The notes under the pieces are model-generated. The model was not told the DNA's origin. It searched no databases and saw only the letters and a program-made list of their open reading frames with translations. The translations under genes and the position numbers were made by a program. From Neisseriaceae bacterium (GTDB lineage Bacteria > Pseudomonadota > Gammaproteobacteria > Burkholderiales > Neisseriaceae), in assembly GCA_017458185.1 (NCBI GenBank), contig JAFTFY010000009.1, forward strand, positions 1 through 36,849: 36,849 bases of DNA. The letters are read 5' to 3'. Positions 1-8,123 of the stretch are shown piece after piece. Positions within the stretch are counted from its first letter, which is position 1, and each line of letters opens with the position of its first letter.

Positions 1-153
1 GTTTTTGTTGTTTTTATTGTTGTTGTTGATTTTACTGCCAGTAGCACTATTTCCGCCATTTACGGGTTTATTGACTTTTGGGCTGTCATCACTGCCACAA
101 GCGGACAAAGCGAATGCTGAAATCATTGCCAAAGCGAGAAGTTTTGTTTTCAT
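1..153 (-). CDS. surface lipoprotein, N-terminal part only (runs off window)
   Basis: The first 51 codons of a minus-strand gene are present; the rest lies outside the window. The start ATG (151-153) has AAGGAAA a few bases upstream. The product begins with a short lipoprotein signal ending in the lipobox LSAC, followed by GSDDSPKVNKPVNGGNS and an Asn/Lys-rich linker. The region after the lipid cysteine resembles the two complete lipoproteins at 27309-28043 and 35947-36714 (CGGGSDSPV-VNQP-N-GNPVVN), so this is probably a third family member exported to the cell surface. No barrel domain can be seen because of truncation, so the family assignment rests on the N-terminus alone. Confidence 0.7.
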   Translation of the reverse strand, partial: MKTKLLALAMISAFALSACGSDDSPKVNKPVNGGNSATGSKINNNNKNNKN

Positions 154-201
154 TTCAAGTTTCCTTATGAAAAAGTTGGAGGAGAAAAAAATTTTTCGTA
201 C

Positions 202-225
202 GGGGGTGCTTTGTCAAGCACCCCC
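202..225. promoter_or_regulatory. perfect 10-bp hairpin upstream of the lipoprotein
   Basis: GGGGGTGCTT and AAGCACCCCC form a perfect inverted repeat around a TGTC loop, about 50 bp upstream of the lipoprotein start at 153. Read on the minus strand it contains TTGACA. A second short dyad, TATAC-N6-GTATA, lies next to it at 226-241. It could be an operator, a 5' UTR hairpin or a terminator remnant. No T-run directly follows on either strand, so a simple terminator is unlikely. Confidence 0.4.
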
Positions 226-293
226 TATACATTACTGTATAGGCGTTGCAGACTAACAAAACGCCAAATGGCATGGGCGTTTGGCGTGGGGCG

Positions 294-312
294 TTTTCAG
301 GCTGCCTGAAAA
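294..312. repeat. DNA uptake sequence family (first of about 40 full copies)
   Basis: TTTTCAGGCTGCCTGAAAA. The 15-bp core TTCAGGC(T/A)GCCTGAA is a palindrome except for its central base, so each full site reads AGGCTGCCTGAA on one strand and AGGCAGCCTGAA on the other. Further full copies begin near 2611, 2740, 2788, 3708, 3830, 3936, 4033, 4125, 7292, 7395, 9356, 9992, 11151, 12152, 16509, 17170, 17301, 17429, 19260, 19408, 19555, 20351, 21897, 22023, 22863, 23531, 24437, 24628, 24734, 26369, 27285, 28220, 30189, 30831, 31451, 31530, 31902, 33811, 33833 and 35921. Degenerate copies occur near 598, 2397, 12197, 12341, 24822, 25528, 25790 and 27222. In Neisseriaceae these promote uptake of related DNA during transformation and often lie at transcript ends. 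Confidence 0.9.
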
Positions 313-339
313 GACTTTTTGCGATATGTCGTTGTATCT

Positions 340-597
340 GATAGGCTACCCTAAAATTATTTTTAACTTCGTTTCACTCGTTAAAAATAATTTTAGGAGA
401 TTGCCACGCCGTGCTTACGGCACGGCTCGCAATGACGAGTGGCGGCAGCCTGAAATTATTTTTGCATTGCCGTTCTCCGTAGTCAGGAGATTACTACGCC
501 TTTGCTTTGAGACCCCCACGCCTTACGGCTCGGGGCGACACAGGCGTAAGCGGTAAAACCGCTAACGCCTGTCTGTCGGCTCGTAATGACAGTAACT
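340..597. repeat. intergenic modular hairpin repeats (two units)
   Basis: This fills the gap between the lipoprotein and lysA. The first unit (340-437) reads GGCTACC, then an 18-bp perfect inverted repeat (350-367 with 380-397), then GGAGATTGCCACG, a CCGTGC-type stem and CTCGCAATGACG. The second unit (438-597) holds degenerate hairpins ending in GCTCGTAATGACAG. The same frame recurs at 2440-2605, 17338-17410, 19282-19530, 21793-22000 and 25553-25770. No gene is visible here; the ORFs crossing it are repeat translations. Confidence 0.75.
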
Positions 598-653
598 TTT
601 TTCAGGCTGTCTGAAAACAATACTCCGTGTTCTTTGTGTTCTTATGTGAGAGA

Positions 654-1886
654 TTAAATCAACTCCGCCTGCCATAAATCGGCAAATGTTTCGCGGCGGC
701 GAATGAGTTTGCTTTGGCTGCCTGAAACCAAAACTTCTGCCGCTCGTGCTCTGGCGTTGTAGTTGGACGACATGCTCATACCATACGCCCCAGCACTTTT
801 GACGCACAGCAAATCGCCTTGCGCCACAGCCAAAGAGCGGTTTTTGCCTAAAAAGTCGCCGCTTTCGCAAATTTGTCCAACCACATCGGCAGTTATCGGT
901 GCAATATCCTTAACACAAACAGGCACAATATCGTGGTATGCGTCATACAGGGCAGGGCGTGCCAAGTCGTTCATAGCCGCATCAACCACGACAAAATTTT
1001 TATCCGTGCCGTGTTTGACATATTCAACCTGCGTTAAAAGCACGCCTGCGTTGCCCACTAATGAGCGACCTGGTTCTAAAATCAAAGACAGCGGACGGTT
1101 GCCGATGATTTTGGCAACGGCGTTTGCATAAACGGATAAATCAATCAGGGTTTCATTTTGATAGCGAATGCCCACGCCGCCGCCCAAATCAATGTGCGAC
1201 AAATGAATGCCCAAATTGCTCAAATCATCGACTAATGCCACAATTTTTTCGCAAGCGTTAATTAACGGCTCTACTTCGGTTAATTGCGAGCCGATATGAC
1301 AATCCACGCCGACAATTTCAACATTCGGCAAGTTTTGTGCGGTGCGATAAGCATCAATCGCTTGTTCAAAGGGAATGCCAAACTTGTTATTTTTCAAGCC
1401 TGTGGAAATATAAGGGTGCGTTTTTGCGTCAATATTGGGGTTAATGCGAAACGAAATCGGGGCAATTTTATTCAGGCTGCCTGCAATTTCGTTGATGCGA
1501 GTGAGTTCGGGCATGGATTCCACATTAAAGCATTTAATGCCAGATTTTAAGGCAAATTCAATTTCCGCCGCCGTTTTGCCGACACCTGAAAAAATCACCT
1601 TATCCGCCGAGCCGCCTGCTTGCAAAACGCGTGCTAATTCACCGCCCGAGACAATATCAAAACCGCTGCCTAATGACGCAAACAGCCGCAAAATATTCAG
1701 GTTGCCATTTGCTTTCACCGCATAACAAACCAGCGTATCTATTTGATTAAATGCGTTTTTATACGCCGAAAACGCTTGCCGTAAAGCGTTTTCAGAATAC
1801 ACAAAAACAGGTGTGGCAAATTCTTGTGCCACTTGGTTTAAGGCGACTTCTTCTATATGAAGTAACTTATTGATATTATTCAGCAT
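654..1886 (-). CDS. lysA: diaminopimelate decarboxylase
   Basis: Catalyses the last step of lysine synthesis, PLP-dependent decarboxylation of meso-diaminopimelate to L-lysine, in the cytosol. At 410 aa it is the usual family length. The PLP lysine is K58 in YAVKAN. The glycine-rich phosphate-binding loop DLGGGVGIRY, the EPGRS motif and the C-terminal CESGDFLGKNR and SAGAYGMSMSSNYN segments are all present. Its start overlaps the lptM stop by 11 bases, the common lptM-lysA arrangement, so the two are probably co-transcribed. The last codon and stop lie inside a repeated sequence also found at 3727-3768. An imperfect DUS lies within the gene near 1472. Confidence 0.96.
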   Translation of the reverse strand: MLNNINKLLHIEEVALNQVAQEFATPVFVYSENALRQAFSAYKNAFNQIDTLVCYAVKANGNLNILRLFASLGSGFDIVSGGELARVLQAGGSADKVIFSGVGKTAAEIEFALKSGIKCFNVESMPELTRINEIAGSLNKIAPISFRINPNIDAKTHPYISTGLKNNKFGIPFEQAIDAYRTAQNLPNVEIVGVDCHIGSQLTEVEPLINACEKIVALVDDLSNLGIHLSHIDLGGGVGIRYQNETLIDLSVYANAVAKIIGNRPLSLILEPGRSLVGNAGVLLTQVEYVKHGTDKNFVVVDAAMNDLARPALYDAYHDIVPVCVKDIAPITADVVGQICESGDFLGKNRSLAVAQGDLLCVKSAGAYGMSMSSNYNARARAAEVLVSGSQSKLIRRRETFADLWQAELI

Positions 1887-2049
1887 TTTCGTTTCCTTTT
1901 GGTTCGTCAGACACAGGCGGTTTTAAGCCTACGCCTGTTTGAATGGGCGAAAACGATGCATCGTCATCATCGTGCGGCAAATACAAATCGCCCTTAAATC
2001 CGCAGGCGGACAAGGCAAATAAGGTTGCAAAAATAATGGCTAATTTCAT
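1876..2049 (-). CDS. lptM: LPS-assembly lipoprotein LptM (YifL-like)
   Basis: A 57-aa lipoprotein. The signal peptide MKLAIIFATLFALSAC ends in the lipobox LSAC, followed by GFKGDLYLP, which matches the CGLKGPLYLP motif of the LptM/YifL family. LptM is known to associate with LptD and help it mature during assembly of the outer-membrane LPS translocon. Family members commonly sit directly upstream of lysA, as here, where the stop overlaps the lysA start. The rest of the protein is a short Asp- and Pro-containing tail of unknown role. The identification rests on the lipobox motif and the gene order. Confidence 0.88.
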   Translation of the reverse strand: MKLAIIFATLFALSACGFKGDLYLPHDDDDASFSPIQTGVGLKPPVSDEPKGNENAE

Positions 2050-2670
2050 TGTTTGATTAAATCAGAGTAAAGGTGTAATGATAAATTAGCAATGAGTAAT
2101 TAGCAATGAGCAATGTTTAATGAGCAATGAGTAATTTTTTTCAGGTAGCCTGAAAAAAGTTACTGTCATTACGAGATTTGGGCTACGCCCAAATCGTGGT
2201 AATCCAGTTCAAACCGACAGGTTTGAACCAACGCCGCAAGGCGTTGTAACACGCTGTTTATTATGCCATTTAGGTAACAGACAAGGCTTAATGCAACGCC
2301 GTTAAAACGCCTTATGGCGTTTGTTAAAACCTGCGGTTTTAACTGGATTGCCACGACAGGACTTCGTCCTGTCTCGCAATGACACAGAATTAAAATTCAG
2401 GCTGCCCGAAATCATTTTATATTGCGTCCGTTTTTAATGATAGGCTACCCTAAAATTATTTTTAACTTCGCTTGTCGCTTGTTAAAAATAATTTTAGGAG
2501 ATTGCTTCGCCGTTCTTGGGGTTGCCACGAGTGCTACGCACTCTCGCAACTGCGTGGCTGTAAGCGATAAATCGCTAACAGCCACAGCAGGCTCGCAATG
2601 ACGATTTAGGTTTCAGGCTGCCTGAAAAAAATTGCTCATTACTCATTGCTCACTGCTAATTGCTCATTGC
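2050..2670. repeat. repeat-filled intergenic region
   Basis: No gene is supported here. 2088-2140 and 2630-2700 hold loose tandem arrays of 7-8 bp words such as GAGCAATG and TGCTCATT. 2158-2385 is a hairpin module whose arms read GTCATTACGAG and CTCGCAATGAC, with a GATTTGGGC-TAC-GCCCAAATC stem and a GACAGGAC-TTC-GTCCTGTC stem. 2440-2605 is another copy of the module first seen at 340, with the same long inverted repeat. Imperfect or full DUS copies lie at 2397 and 2611. Confidence 0.7.
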
Positions 2671-2755
2671 TCATTGCTCACTGCTCACCGCTAACTACTC
2701 ACTGATTATGACTATTGTGATAAAATACGAAGTTTATTTTTCAGGCTGCCTGAAA
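2671..2755 (+). repeat. 85-bp direct repeat, copy 1 (upstream of the DUF1963 gene)
   Basis: This is repeated at 4057-4141 with a single mismatch (T at 2706, C in the other copy). The unit comprises a GCTCACTGCTCACC-type array, the core GACTATTGTGATAAAATACG and a full DUS. The TGTGATAAAAT segment looks like a -10 region. Here it lies about 75 bp upstream of the DUF1963 start; the other copy ends on the rfaE2 start codon. A portable promoter-plus-DUS unit is the simplest reading. Confidence 0.75.
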
Positions 2756-2828
2756 GATTTGTGTTACAATCACCGCGTTTGCTTGTATTTCAGGCAGCCT
2801 GAAACTTATTTTTGAAAGGAAATCTAAA

Positions 2829-3662
2829 ATGAACACAAGTAGCGATTTTGAATTGACCGCACAAGCCAAAAAAGTTTTAACGCAACTGAAAAAAGATACC
2901 AGCACGCCATTGATTAAAATTAAGCCCAAAAAAGCCAAAAATCTGCCCTTAACCGCCAGTAAATTTGGCGGTGTACCGTATTGGTTGCCTGAAATGCCGT
3001 ATCCTGTTGATGAAAATGGCGATAAATTGGTATTGTTAGCACAAATAAATTGCAGTGAATTGCCGCCATTGCCTGATTTTCCCACAACAGGGCTGTTGCA
3101 GTTTTTTATCGGCACAGATGATTTATGGGGCTTGGATTTTGATGATAGATTATCGCAAAAAGGGTGGCGTGTGGTGTATCACGAAAAAATTGATGAAAAT
3201 ATCAGCCAAGAACAAGTATTGGCGTTAAATATTCCGCTCACCACGCAAGACTTTGATGATGACGATTTGTTGTTGCCAGTCGAAGGTGAATATGCGTTGT
3301 TGTTTGAAATCGGCAAAAACAGTATTAGCACATGTAATTATGATTTTGATGAGCAGTTTAATGAAACTGCGAAATCCTTAAAAATTACCTTTGACGAAAA
3401 TGACGGACTGATTGATTTAATTGGTGATGACACATACGATAAGTTATACAACAGCACCGCAGGACACCATATCGGTGGCTATTCATTCTTCACACAAGGC
3501 GATCCGAGATGCGAACTGCCTGAATATAAAATCCTATTATTACAAATAGATAGCAAAAACGGCATTGATTGGGGTGGTGGGGGCGTATGCAATTTCTTTA
3601 TTTCCTTGAACAATTTACGCAACAGGGATTTTTCCAAAGTGTTATATAACTGGGATTGTTAG
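2829..3662 (+). CDS. DUF1963 (YwqG-like) protein
   Basis: A 277-aa soluble protein of the YwqG/DUF1963 family, whose biochemical role is unknown. The family pattern is clear: SKFGGVPYWLPEMPYP near the N-terminus, LVLLAQINCSELP, then GLLQFFIG, and a C-terminal LLLQIDS ... GGGGVCNFFI ... LYNWDC block. The protein is very acidic. The ATG follows GAAAGGAAATCTAAA, a good ribosome binding site. It is a single-gene unit between repeat blocks, and a DUS at 2788-2805 lies between its probable promoter and the start. There is no signal peptide or membrane segment, so it is probably cytosolic. Confidence 0.88.
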   Translation: MNTSSDFELTAQAKKVLTQLKKDTSTPLIKIKPKKAKNLPLTASKFGGVPYWLPEMPYPVDENGDKLVLLAQINCSELPPLPDFPTTGLLQFFIGTDDLWGLDFDDRLSQKGWRVVYHEKIDENISQEQVLALNIPLTTQDFDDDDLLLPVEGEYALLFEIGKNSISTCNYDFDEQFNETAKSLKITFDENDGLIDLIGDDTYDKLYNSTAGHHIGGYSFFTQGDPRCELPEYKILLLQIDSKNGIDWGGGGVCNFFISLNNLRNRDFSKVLYNWDC

Positions 3663-4056
3663 TGAGCGTAGGGTGAGCAACTTGCCCGCCACGCGTTTAA
3701 AATACATTTTCAGGCAGCCTGAAAGCAATACTCCGTGTTTTCCGTGTTCTTATGTGAGAGATTAAATCATTTTATCTCATTAAGAAATAAAGTTTTCATC
3801 GCTCACCAAGACACGGAGTTTTTGATTGAGTTTCAGGCTGCCTGAAACTTAATACAAAAAAATATACTGTCATTGCGAGCATTGCCAAAGCAATGCGTAC
3901 GCAATCTCCTGACTACGGAGAACGAATTTAATGTTTTCAGGCTGCCTGAAATTATTTTTTGCAATGCCGTTTTTCATAGTCAGGAGATTACTACGCCTTT
4001 GCTTTGCAAAGGCTCGTAATGACAGTAGTTGTTTTCAGGCTGCCTGAAAAAATTAT
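3663..4056. repeat. repeat-filled intergenic region
   Basis: Four full DUS copies lie at 3708, 3830, 3936 and 4033. Between them, 3727-3768 repeats the sequence at 618-661 (ACTCCGTGTT ... TTATGTGAGAGATTAAATCA), with a partial inverted partner at 3803-3822 (CTCACCAAGACACGGAGTTTTT). A hairpin module at 3868-3925 has a GCATTGC-CAAA-GCAATGC stem and a CTCCTGACTACGGAG hairpin. A further AGGAGATTACTACGCC fragment lies at 3983-4025. No gene is seen. Confidence 0.7.
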
Positions 4057-4141
4057 TCATTGCTCACTGCTCACCGCTAACTACTCACTGACTATGACTA
4101 TTGTGATAAAATACGAAGTTTATTTTTCAGGCTGCCTGAAA
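4057..4141 (+). repeat. 85-bp direct repeat, copy 2 (ends on the rfaE2 start codon)
   Basis: 84 of 85 positions match 2671-2755. The final A of the DUS palindrome is the A of the rfaE2 ATG, so the promoter-like core TGTGATAAAATACG lies about 25-35 bases upstream of the start. The only purine-rich element before that start is the AGG inside the DUS, so the repeat may supply the promoter, the leader and a weak ribosome binding site. Confidence 0.75.
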
Positions 4142-4632
4142 TGGTTGAGTTTGCCCCGCCCGATTTTGAACGCAAGATTGTTGCACCAGAACGCTTGCCG
4201 CATATATTAGCCACAATCGAACGCCCTTTGGTTTTTACAAACGGTTGCTTTGATATTGTGCATCGTGGGCATGTTTCGTATTTGGCACAGGCAAAGCAAT
4301 TAGGCAAATCTTTGCTTGTGGCGTTGAATACGGACGCTTCCGTGAAACGGCAGGGCAAGGGGCTTGACCGACCGATTAACGCATTAGCAAATCGTATGGC
4401 GGTGATGGCAGCGTTAGAAAGTGTTGATTTGGTTACCTTTTTTGACGAAGATACGCCTTATCAGTTGATTGAATTAGTTAAGCCCGAAATCTTGGTCAAA
4501 GGCGGCGACTGGCAGCCTGAAAATATTGTGGGAGCGAGTGAAACAATCGCTCGTGGCGGTAAAGTGTTTTCTATTCCTTTTTTGTATGATACTTCGACTA
4601 CGGCTTTGGTAAAGAAAATACGAAATACTTAA
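4141..4632 (+). CDS. rfaE2: D-glycero-beta-D-manno-heptose 1-phosphate adenylyltransferase
   Basis: Transfers AMP from ATP to heptose-1-phosphate, giving ADP-heptose for the LPS inner core; cytosolic. At 163 aa it corresponds to the free-standing C-terminal domain of HldE, as usual in Neisseriaceae where the kinase is a separate gene. The nucleotidyltransferase signature is NGCFDIVHRGH (residues 34-44, HxGH at 41-44). KGGDW and a C-terminal STTALVKKIR complete the family pattern. The ATG overlaps a DUS and lacks a strong ribosome binding site. It is followed 26 bases later by birA-coaX on the same strand. Confidence 0.93.
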   Translation: MVEFAPPDFERKIVAPERLPHILATIERPLVFTNGCFDIVHRGHVSYLAQAKQLGKSLLVALNTDASVKRQGKGLDRPINALANRMAVMAALESVDLVTFFDEDTPYQLIELVKPEILVKGGDWQPENIVGASETIARGGKVFSIPFLYDTSTTALVKKIRNT

Positions 4633-4658
4633 CTTATTGATATTATAGGTGATGTACT

Positions 4659-6464
4659 ATGAACGAAACAATGGAAAATCTATTGAACAATCCGATAAAT
4701 AATTCTTTTGACAACGAACAGACTTCTTCCTACCTTGATTCGGACGCTTTGTGGTTGCTTTTGGCAGACGCTAAACCGCACAGTGTGGCGGATTTGTGCA
4801 ATCGTTTGCAAACAGACGCGGGCGGTATTAACCGTTACCGCTTGGCTCTGCCCGATAATGTGCGGGAAAACTTAAAGCAGGGAGACGGTTTTTGGCAGTT
4901 AAAAACGCCGTCTGTGGTGTTTCGTGAAAGCGATTTTGCCGAATTTGCGCAAACCGAAGAAATCCCTGTGCATATTGTCAGCGAATGTCTTTCTACAAAT
5001 ATGCTGTTGTCCGAAAAGGTGAAAACCGCATTAGCCGCCACGCCCGATATTAACCCCGACTTGTTGCGTCAGGCTTTGGTGGCAAACCGCCAAACAGGCG
5101 GTTACGGCAAACAAGGACGGCTTTGGGCGGCTCCTGCGGGCGATGTTTTAACTTTTAGCCTGTCGATTTTCTCTCGCCGTCCGCGTAATCAAACAGGGGC
5201 AATGCCTTTGGTGATTGCGTTAAGTTGCCAAAAAGTGTTACGCCGTTTTGGTATTGACGCCAAAATTAAATGGCCAAACGATATTATGGTCGGCGATGAA
5301 AAAATCGGCGGTATTTTGGTTGAAAGCATTCCACACGATGCAAATCACATTTGTATTATCGGCGTGGGCTTAAATTTCAACGCCCCCGAAATCGAAGGCA
5401 AATCTACCACAGGCGTGTGGAATCACGCTCCCGATATTCGTCCAGAACCCTTGCTGAAAGCCTTAATCCACGAAATTAACCGCGATATTCAGTTCTTCTT
5501 TATTCACGGTTTTTCCACTTTCCAAACCGCTTACACCGCAGGCTGCCGCGATATAGGGCAAGATGTCATCATTATGCGTGATGAAAAAGTGCTGACCGAA
5601 GGCAAAGTTTTGGGCGTTGATGGCACGGGAGCGTTGCTGTTGGAAACAGGCGGCGAAGTGAAAAAAATCGTCAGCGGCGAAGTGTCCTTGCGGCATAAAA
5701 ATGAAAGCGTAGGGGCAGTGGTTGATCAAATGCTGATTTTGGATTGCGGTAACAGCAAAATCAAATGGGCGTGGGTGGTCAATGGCGATATTGTCGGCAC
5801 ATTCAAAGCCCCGTATAACAAATTATCCATTTTGGGCGAATTTTGCCGTCAGCATAAAGACATTAAAAAAATCTACGGTTCAGCCGTGTGCGGACAGATG
5901 AAAAAACTGCAAGTCGCCGAACAAGTGTTGCACCGCATAGAATGGTTTGCGTCCGAACAAGTGGCGTGTGGCATTCGCAATCACTATCGCCACACAGGCG
6001 AACACGGTGCGGATCGCTGGTTTAACGCATTAGGGGCAAGACGCTTTACTTCAAATGCCTGCATTGTGGTCTCCTGCGGCACAGCGATTACTATTGACGC
6101 ATTGACAACCAGCAATCAATATTTGGGCGGCAGCATTTTGCCAGGTTTTAATCTAATGAAAGATTCACTATCGAAAAACACGGCAAATTTAGACCGCCCA
6201 TTCGGTCGCATTTATCCCTTTGCCACAACCACACCAAACGCCATTGCCAGCGGCATTATGGACGCAGTAGTGGGGGCAGTGATTTTAATGTATGACCGCT
6301 TGGTGGAAAAAGAAGAAGGTTTGCCTGTGGATATTATTCTTACAGGCGGTGGCTCATCTCGCATTTATCACCACTTACCGCCACAATTTGTAGCAGGCAA
6401 ACACATTGAAATGGTAGAAAATTTAGTTATTTACGGATTACTCAGTCGGATTGAACAAAGATGA
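4659..6464 (+). CDS. birA-coaX: bifunctional biotin-protein ligase / type III pantothenate kinase
   Basis: A 601-aa two-enzyme fusion of a type known in Neisseria. Residues 28-90 resemble the BirA winged-helix domain. The ligase domain follows, with the biotinyl-AMP loop GGYGKQGRLW from residue 147 and KWPNDIMVGDEKIGGILVE from about 203. CoaX begins near residue 355 with LILDCGNSKIKW (phosphate loop), then HGADRW, VSCGTAITIDAL, GGSILPGF and ILTGGG. The ligase attaches biotin to acetyl-CoA carboxylase; the kinase phosphorylates pantothenate, the first CoA step. AGGTGATG precedes the ATG. Its stop overlaps the next start by 4 bases. The N-terminal domain suggests it may also bind DNA; no operator is evident here. 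Confidence 0.94.
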   Translation: MNETMENLLNNPINNSFDNEQTSSYLDSDALWLLLADAKPHSVADLCNRLQTDAGGINRYRLALPDNVRENLKQGDGFWQLKTPSVVFRESDFAEFAQTEEIPVHIVSECLSTNMLLSEKVKTALAATPDINPDLLRQALVANRQTGGYGKQGRLWAAPAGDVLTFSLSIFSRRPRNQTGAMPLVIALSCQKVLRRFGIDAKIKWPNDIMVGDEKIGGILVESIPHDANHICIIGVGLNFNAPEIEGKSTTGVWNHAPDIRPEPLLKALIHEINRDIQFFFIHGFSTFQTAYTAGCRDIGQDVIIMRDEKVLTEGKVLGVDGTGALLLETGGEVKKIVSGEVSLRHKNESVGAVVDQMLILDCGNSKIKWAWVVNGDIVGTFKAPYNKLSILGEFCRQHKDIKKIYGSAVCGQMKKLQVAEQVLHRIEWFASEQVACGIRNHYRHTGEHGADRWFNALGARRFTSNACIVVSCGTAITIDALTTSNQYLGGSILPGFNLMKDSLSKNTANLDRPFGRIYPFATTTPNAIASGIMDAVVGAVILMYDRLVEKEEGLPVDIILTGGGSSRIYHHLPPQFVAGKHIEMVENLVIYGLLSRIEQR

Positions 6465-7216
6465 AATGGGTTTTTGCCATTTTAGTGGCGTTAAATTTAG
6501 TGGTTTTCACAACAACCATTATTCGACAAATGGTTGTTGCTCCTGTGCAGAATCAACTGCAACAGCAGCAACAACCCGCACAAGCACCGCAAGACAGAAC
6601 CATTGTCATACAAACGCCGCCGCCACAACTGACAATGCCTAATCAACCCGTTGCAGGCACAAATCCCGCCGCCGCCAAACCCAAAGCCTCCAAGGCGGAT
6701 AATAGCAATAAAAAAGCCGATTTAATTGTCGATAAACCCGTTGAAAAACCCGCTGCCCCCAAAAACTGTGGCGGAGCAATGGTTACACTTAAAGAAGACG
6801 ATTATCACCGCATTAAAGGCTTGCTGTCCAAATGGCCAAACGCCGCCAGTCAATCCGTTGCCCCCAAAGCAAATAACAACGAACGCAAAGGCACATTTTG
6901 GGTGGCGTTAGCCAAAACGCCTACCGAAGACGAAAAAATTTCCTTAATGGCAAAAAGTTACCGCCCCGTGAGCGAAGGTGGCTACACCGTTGTGGGCAAA
7001 TTCCCCACACGATTAGCCGCAGAAGGCTTTCGCCTAAAATTAGACGCAGACGGTTTTCCCACACAAGTGGTGGAACAATTTTCAGGCGATAGCGGAGCAG
7101 TCAGTGCCACAATGGTTACCGTTGCATTCTTAAAAGTAGATGACCAAGACGCGGCACAAATCAGCGAAATTGTTAAACCATACGCTAAATTAAAACGCAA
7201 TGTGTGTAAGTCGTAA
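6461..7216 (+). CDS. membrane-anchored SPOR-like protein
   Basis: 251 aa, translationally coupled to birA-coaX (ATGA overlap). Residues 1-25 form an uncleaved membrane anchor (MKWVFAILVALNLVVFTTTI). A Gln/Pro/Ala/Lys-rich linker follows to about residue 100. The C-terminal half contains GTFWVALAKTPTEDEKISL and GGYTVVGKFPTRLAAEGFRLKLDADG, which resembles the beta-alpha-beta pattern of SPOR peptidoglycan-binding domains and would face the periplasm. A related small protein follows this fusion in Neisseria genomes as I recall them. The SPOR assignment is by pattern only; a role at the septum would be inference. Confidence 0.6.
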   Translation: MKWVFAILVALNLVVFTTTIIRQMVVAPVQNQLQQQQQPAQAPQDRTIVIQTPPPQLTMPNQPVAGTNPAAAKPKASKADNSNKKADLIVDKPVEKPAAPKNCGGAMVTLKEDDYHRIKGLLSKWPNAASQSVAPKANNNERKGTFWVALAKTPTEDEKISLMAKSYRPVSEGGYTVVGKFPTRLAAEGFRLKLDADGFPTQVVEQFSGDSGAVSATMVTVAFLKVDDQDAAQISEIVKPYAKLKRNVCKS

Positions 7217-7459
7217 GCCTTTATAGGGTGGGCGTGTCAGCCCACCATTTGTTCGTAGGGCAAAATCAAATGAAATGATAATGAAAACAAACCTTTCAGG
7301 CAGCCTGAAAACCAAAAAAACGCCGTAGGGTGGGTTTGCTAACCCACCAGCAAACCGCAAGGTTTGCATAACACAAATAGATGAGAAGCCGACTTTTCAG
7401 GCAGCCTGAAAATTATTTGTTTATGGTATTGTGGTGGGCAAGAATGCCCACCCTATAAC
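7217..7459. repeat. three GGGTGGG/CCCACC hairpins with two DUS between convergent genes
   Basis: Three imperfect inverted repeats of the GTAGGGTGGG ... CCCACC type lie at 7224-7250, 7325-7350 and 7431-7457, separated by DUS at 7292 and 7395. The genes on each side converge here (SPOR-like on plus, nth on minus), so these hairpins and the DUS palindromes may act as the transcript ends. None has a proper T-run, so a classical terminator is not called. Confidence 0.55.
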
Positions 7460-8095
7460 TTATTCGTTTGTTTTCTCATTAAATTCACACAAATCTTTTA
7501 CAACACATTGATTACACAACGGTTTTCTTGCTTTGCAAGTGTATCGTCCGTGCAGAATCAGCAAATGATGAGCGTCTTTGAGAAAGGCTTTGGGGGTGTT
7601 TTTTAATAACGCTTCTTCCACAGCCAAAACCGTTTTGCCGCGTGCTATGCCTGTGCGATTGGCAACGCGGAAAATATGCGTATCCACAGCGATTGTGGCT
7701 TTGTTAAAAGCCGTATTCAGCACCACATTAGCGGTTTTGCGTCCCACACCTGCAAGACTTTCTAAATCCTTGCGGTTGTTGGGCACTTTTCCGTTAAATT
7801 TTTCCACTAATGCCGTGCAACACGCCACAATATGGCGAGCCTTACTGCGATACAAGCCAATAGATTGAATATAAGGCACAATACCGTCTTCACCTAATGC
7901 TGCCATTTTGTCAGGGGTAGGGGCTACCTGAAACAATTTCGGCGTGGCTTTATTCACCGAAACATCGGTTGCCTGTGCCGATAAAATCACCGCAATCAGC
8001 AATTCAAATTCATTGCGATAATTTAACTCCGTAGTCGGATTGCTAATGTGTTCCGATAGTGTTTGAAAAAATTGTTGTCGTTGTTGTTTGTTCAT
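7460..8095 (-). CDS. nth: endonuclease III
   Basis: DNA glycosylase/AP lyase that removes oxidised pyrimidines in base-excision repair. 211 aa, full length. The helix-hairpin-helix LAGVGRKTANVV carries the catalytic lysine; the catalytic aspartate is in AVDTHIFRV. The C-terminal 4Fe-4S ligands follow the exact C-X6-C-X2-C-X5-C spacing (CKARKPLCNQCVVKDLC). It is the last gene of a minus-strand run with rnhB, but a MITE-like element sits between the two, so it may now rely on another promoter. Confidence 0.96.
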   Translation of the reverse strand: MNKQQRQQFFQTLSEHISNPTTELNYRNEFELLIAVILSAQATDVSVNKATPKLFQVAPTPDKMAALGEDGIVPYIQSIGLYRSKARHIVACCTALVEKFNGKVPNNRKDLESLAGVGRKTANVVLNTAFNKATIAVDTHIFRVANRTGIARGKTVLAVEEALLKNTPKAFLKDAHHLLILHGRYTCKARKPLCNQCVVKDLCEFNEKTNE

Positions 8096-8123
8096 TTAAA
8101 TTGATTTCGCACTTGTTTAAAAA

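Noticed and set aside
2080..2705. Possible CRISPR array from the GCTCATTGCTCACTG repeats
   Set aside because: The repeat words are only 7-8 bp, the spacing is irregular and there are no unique spacers or cas genes.
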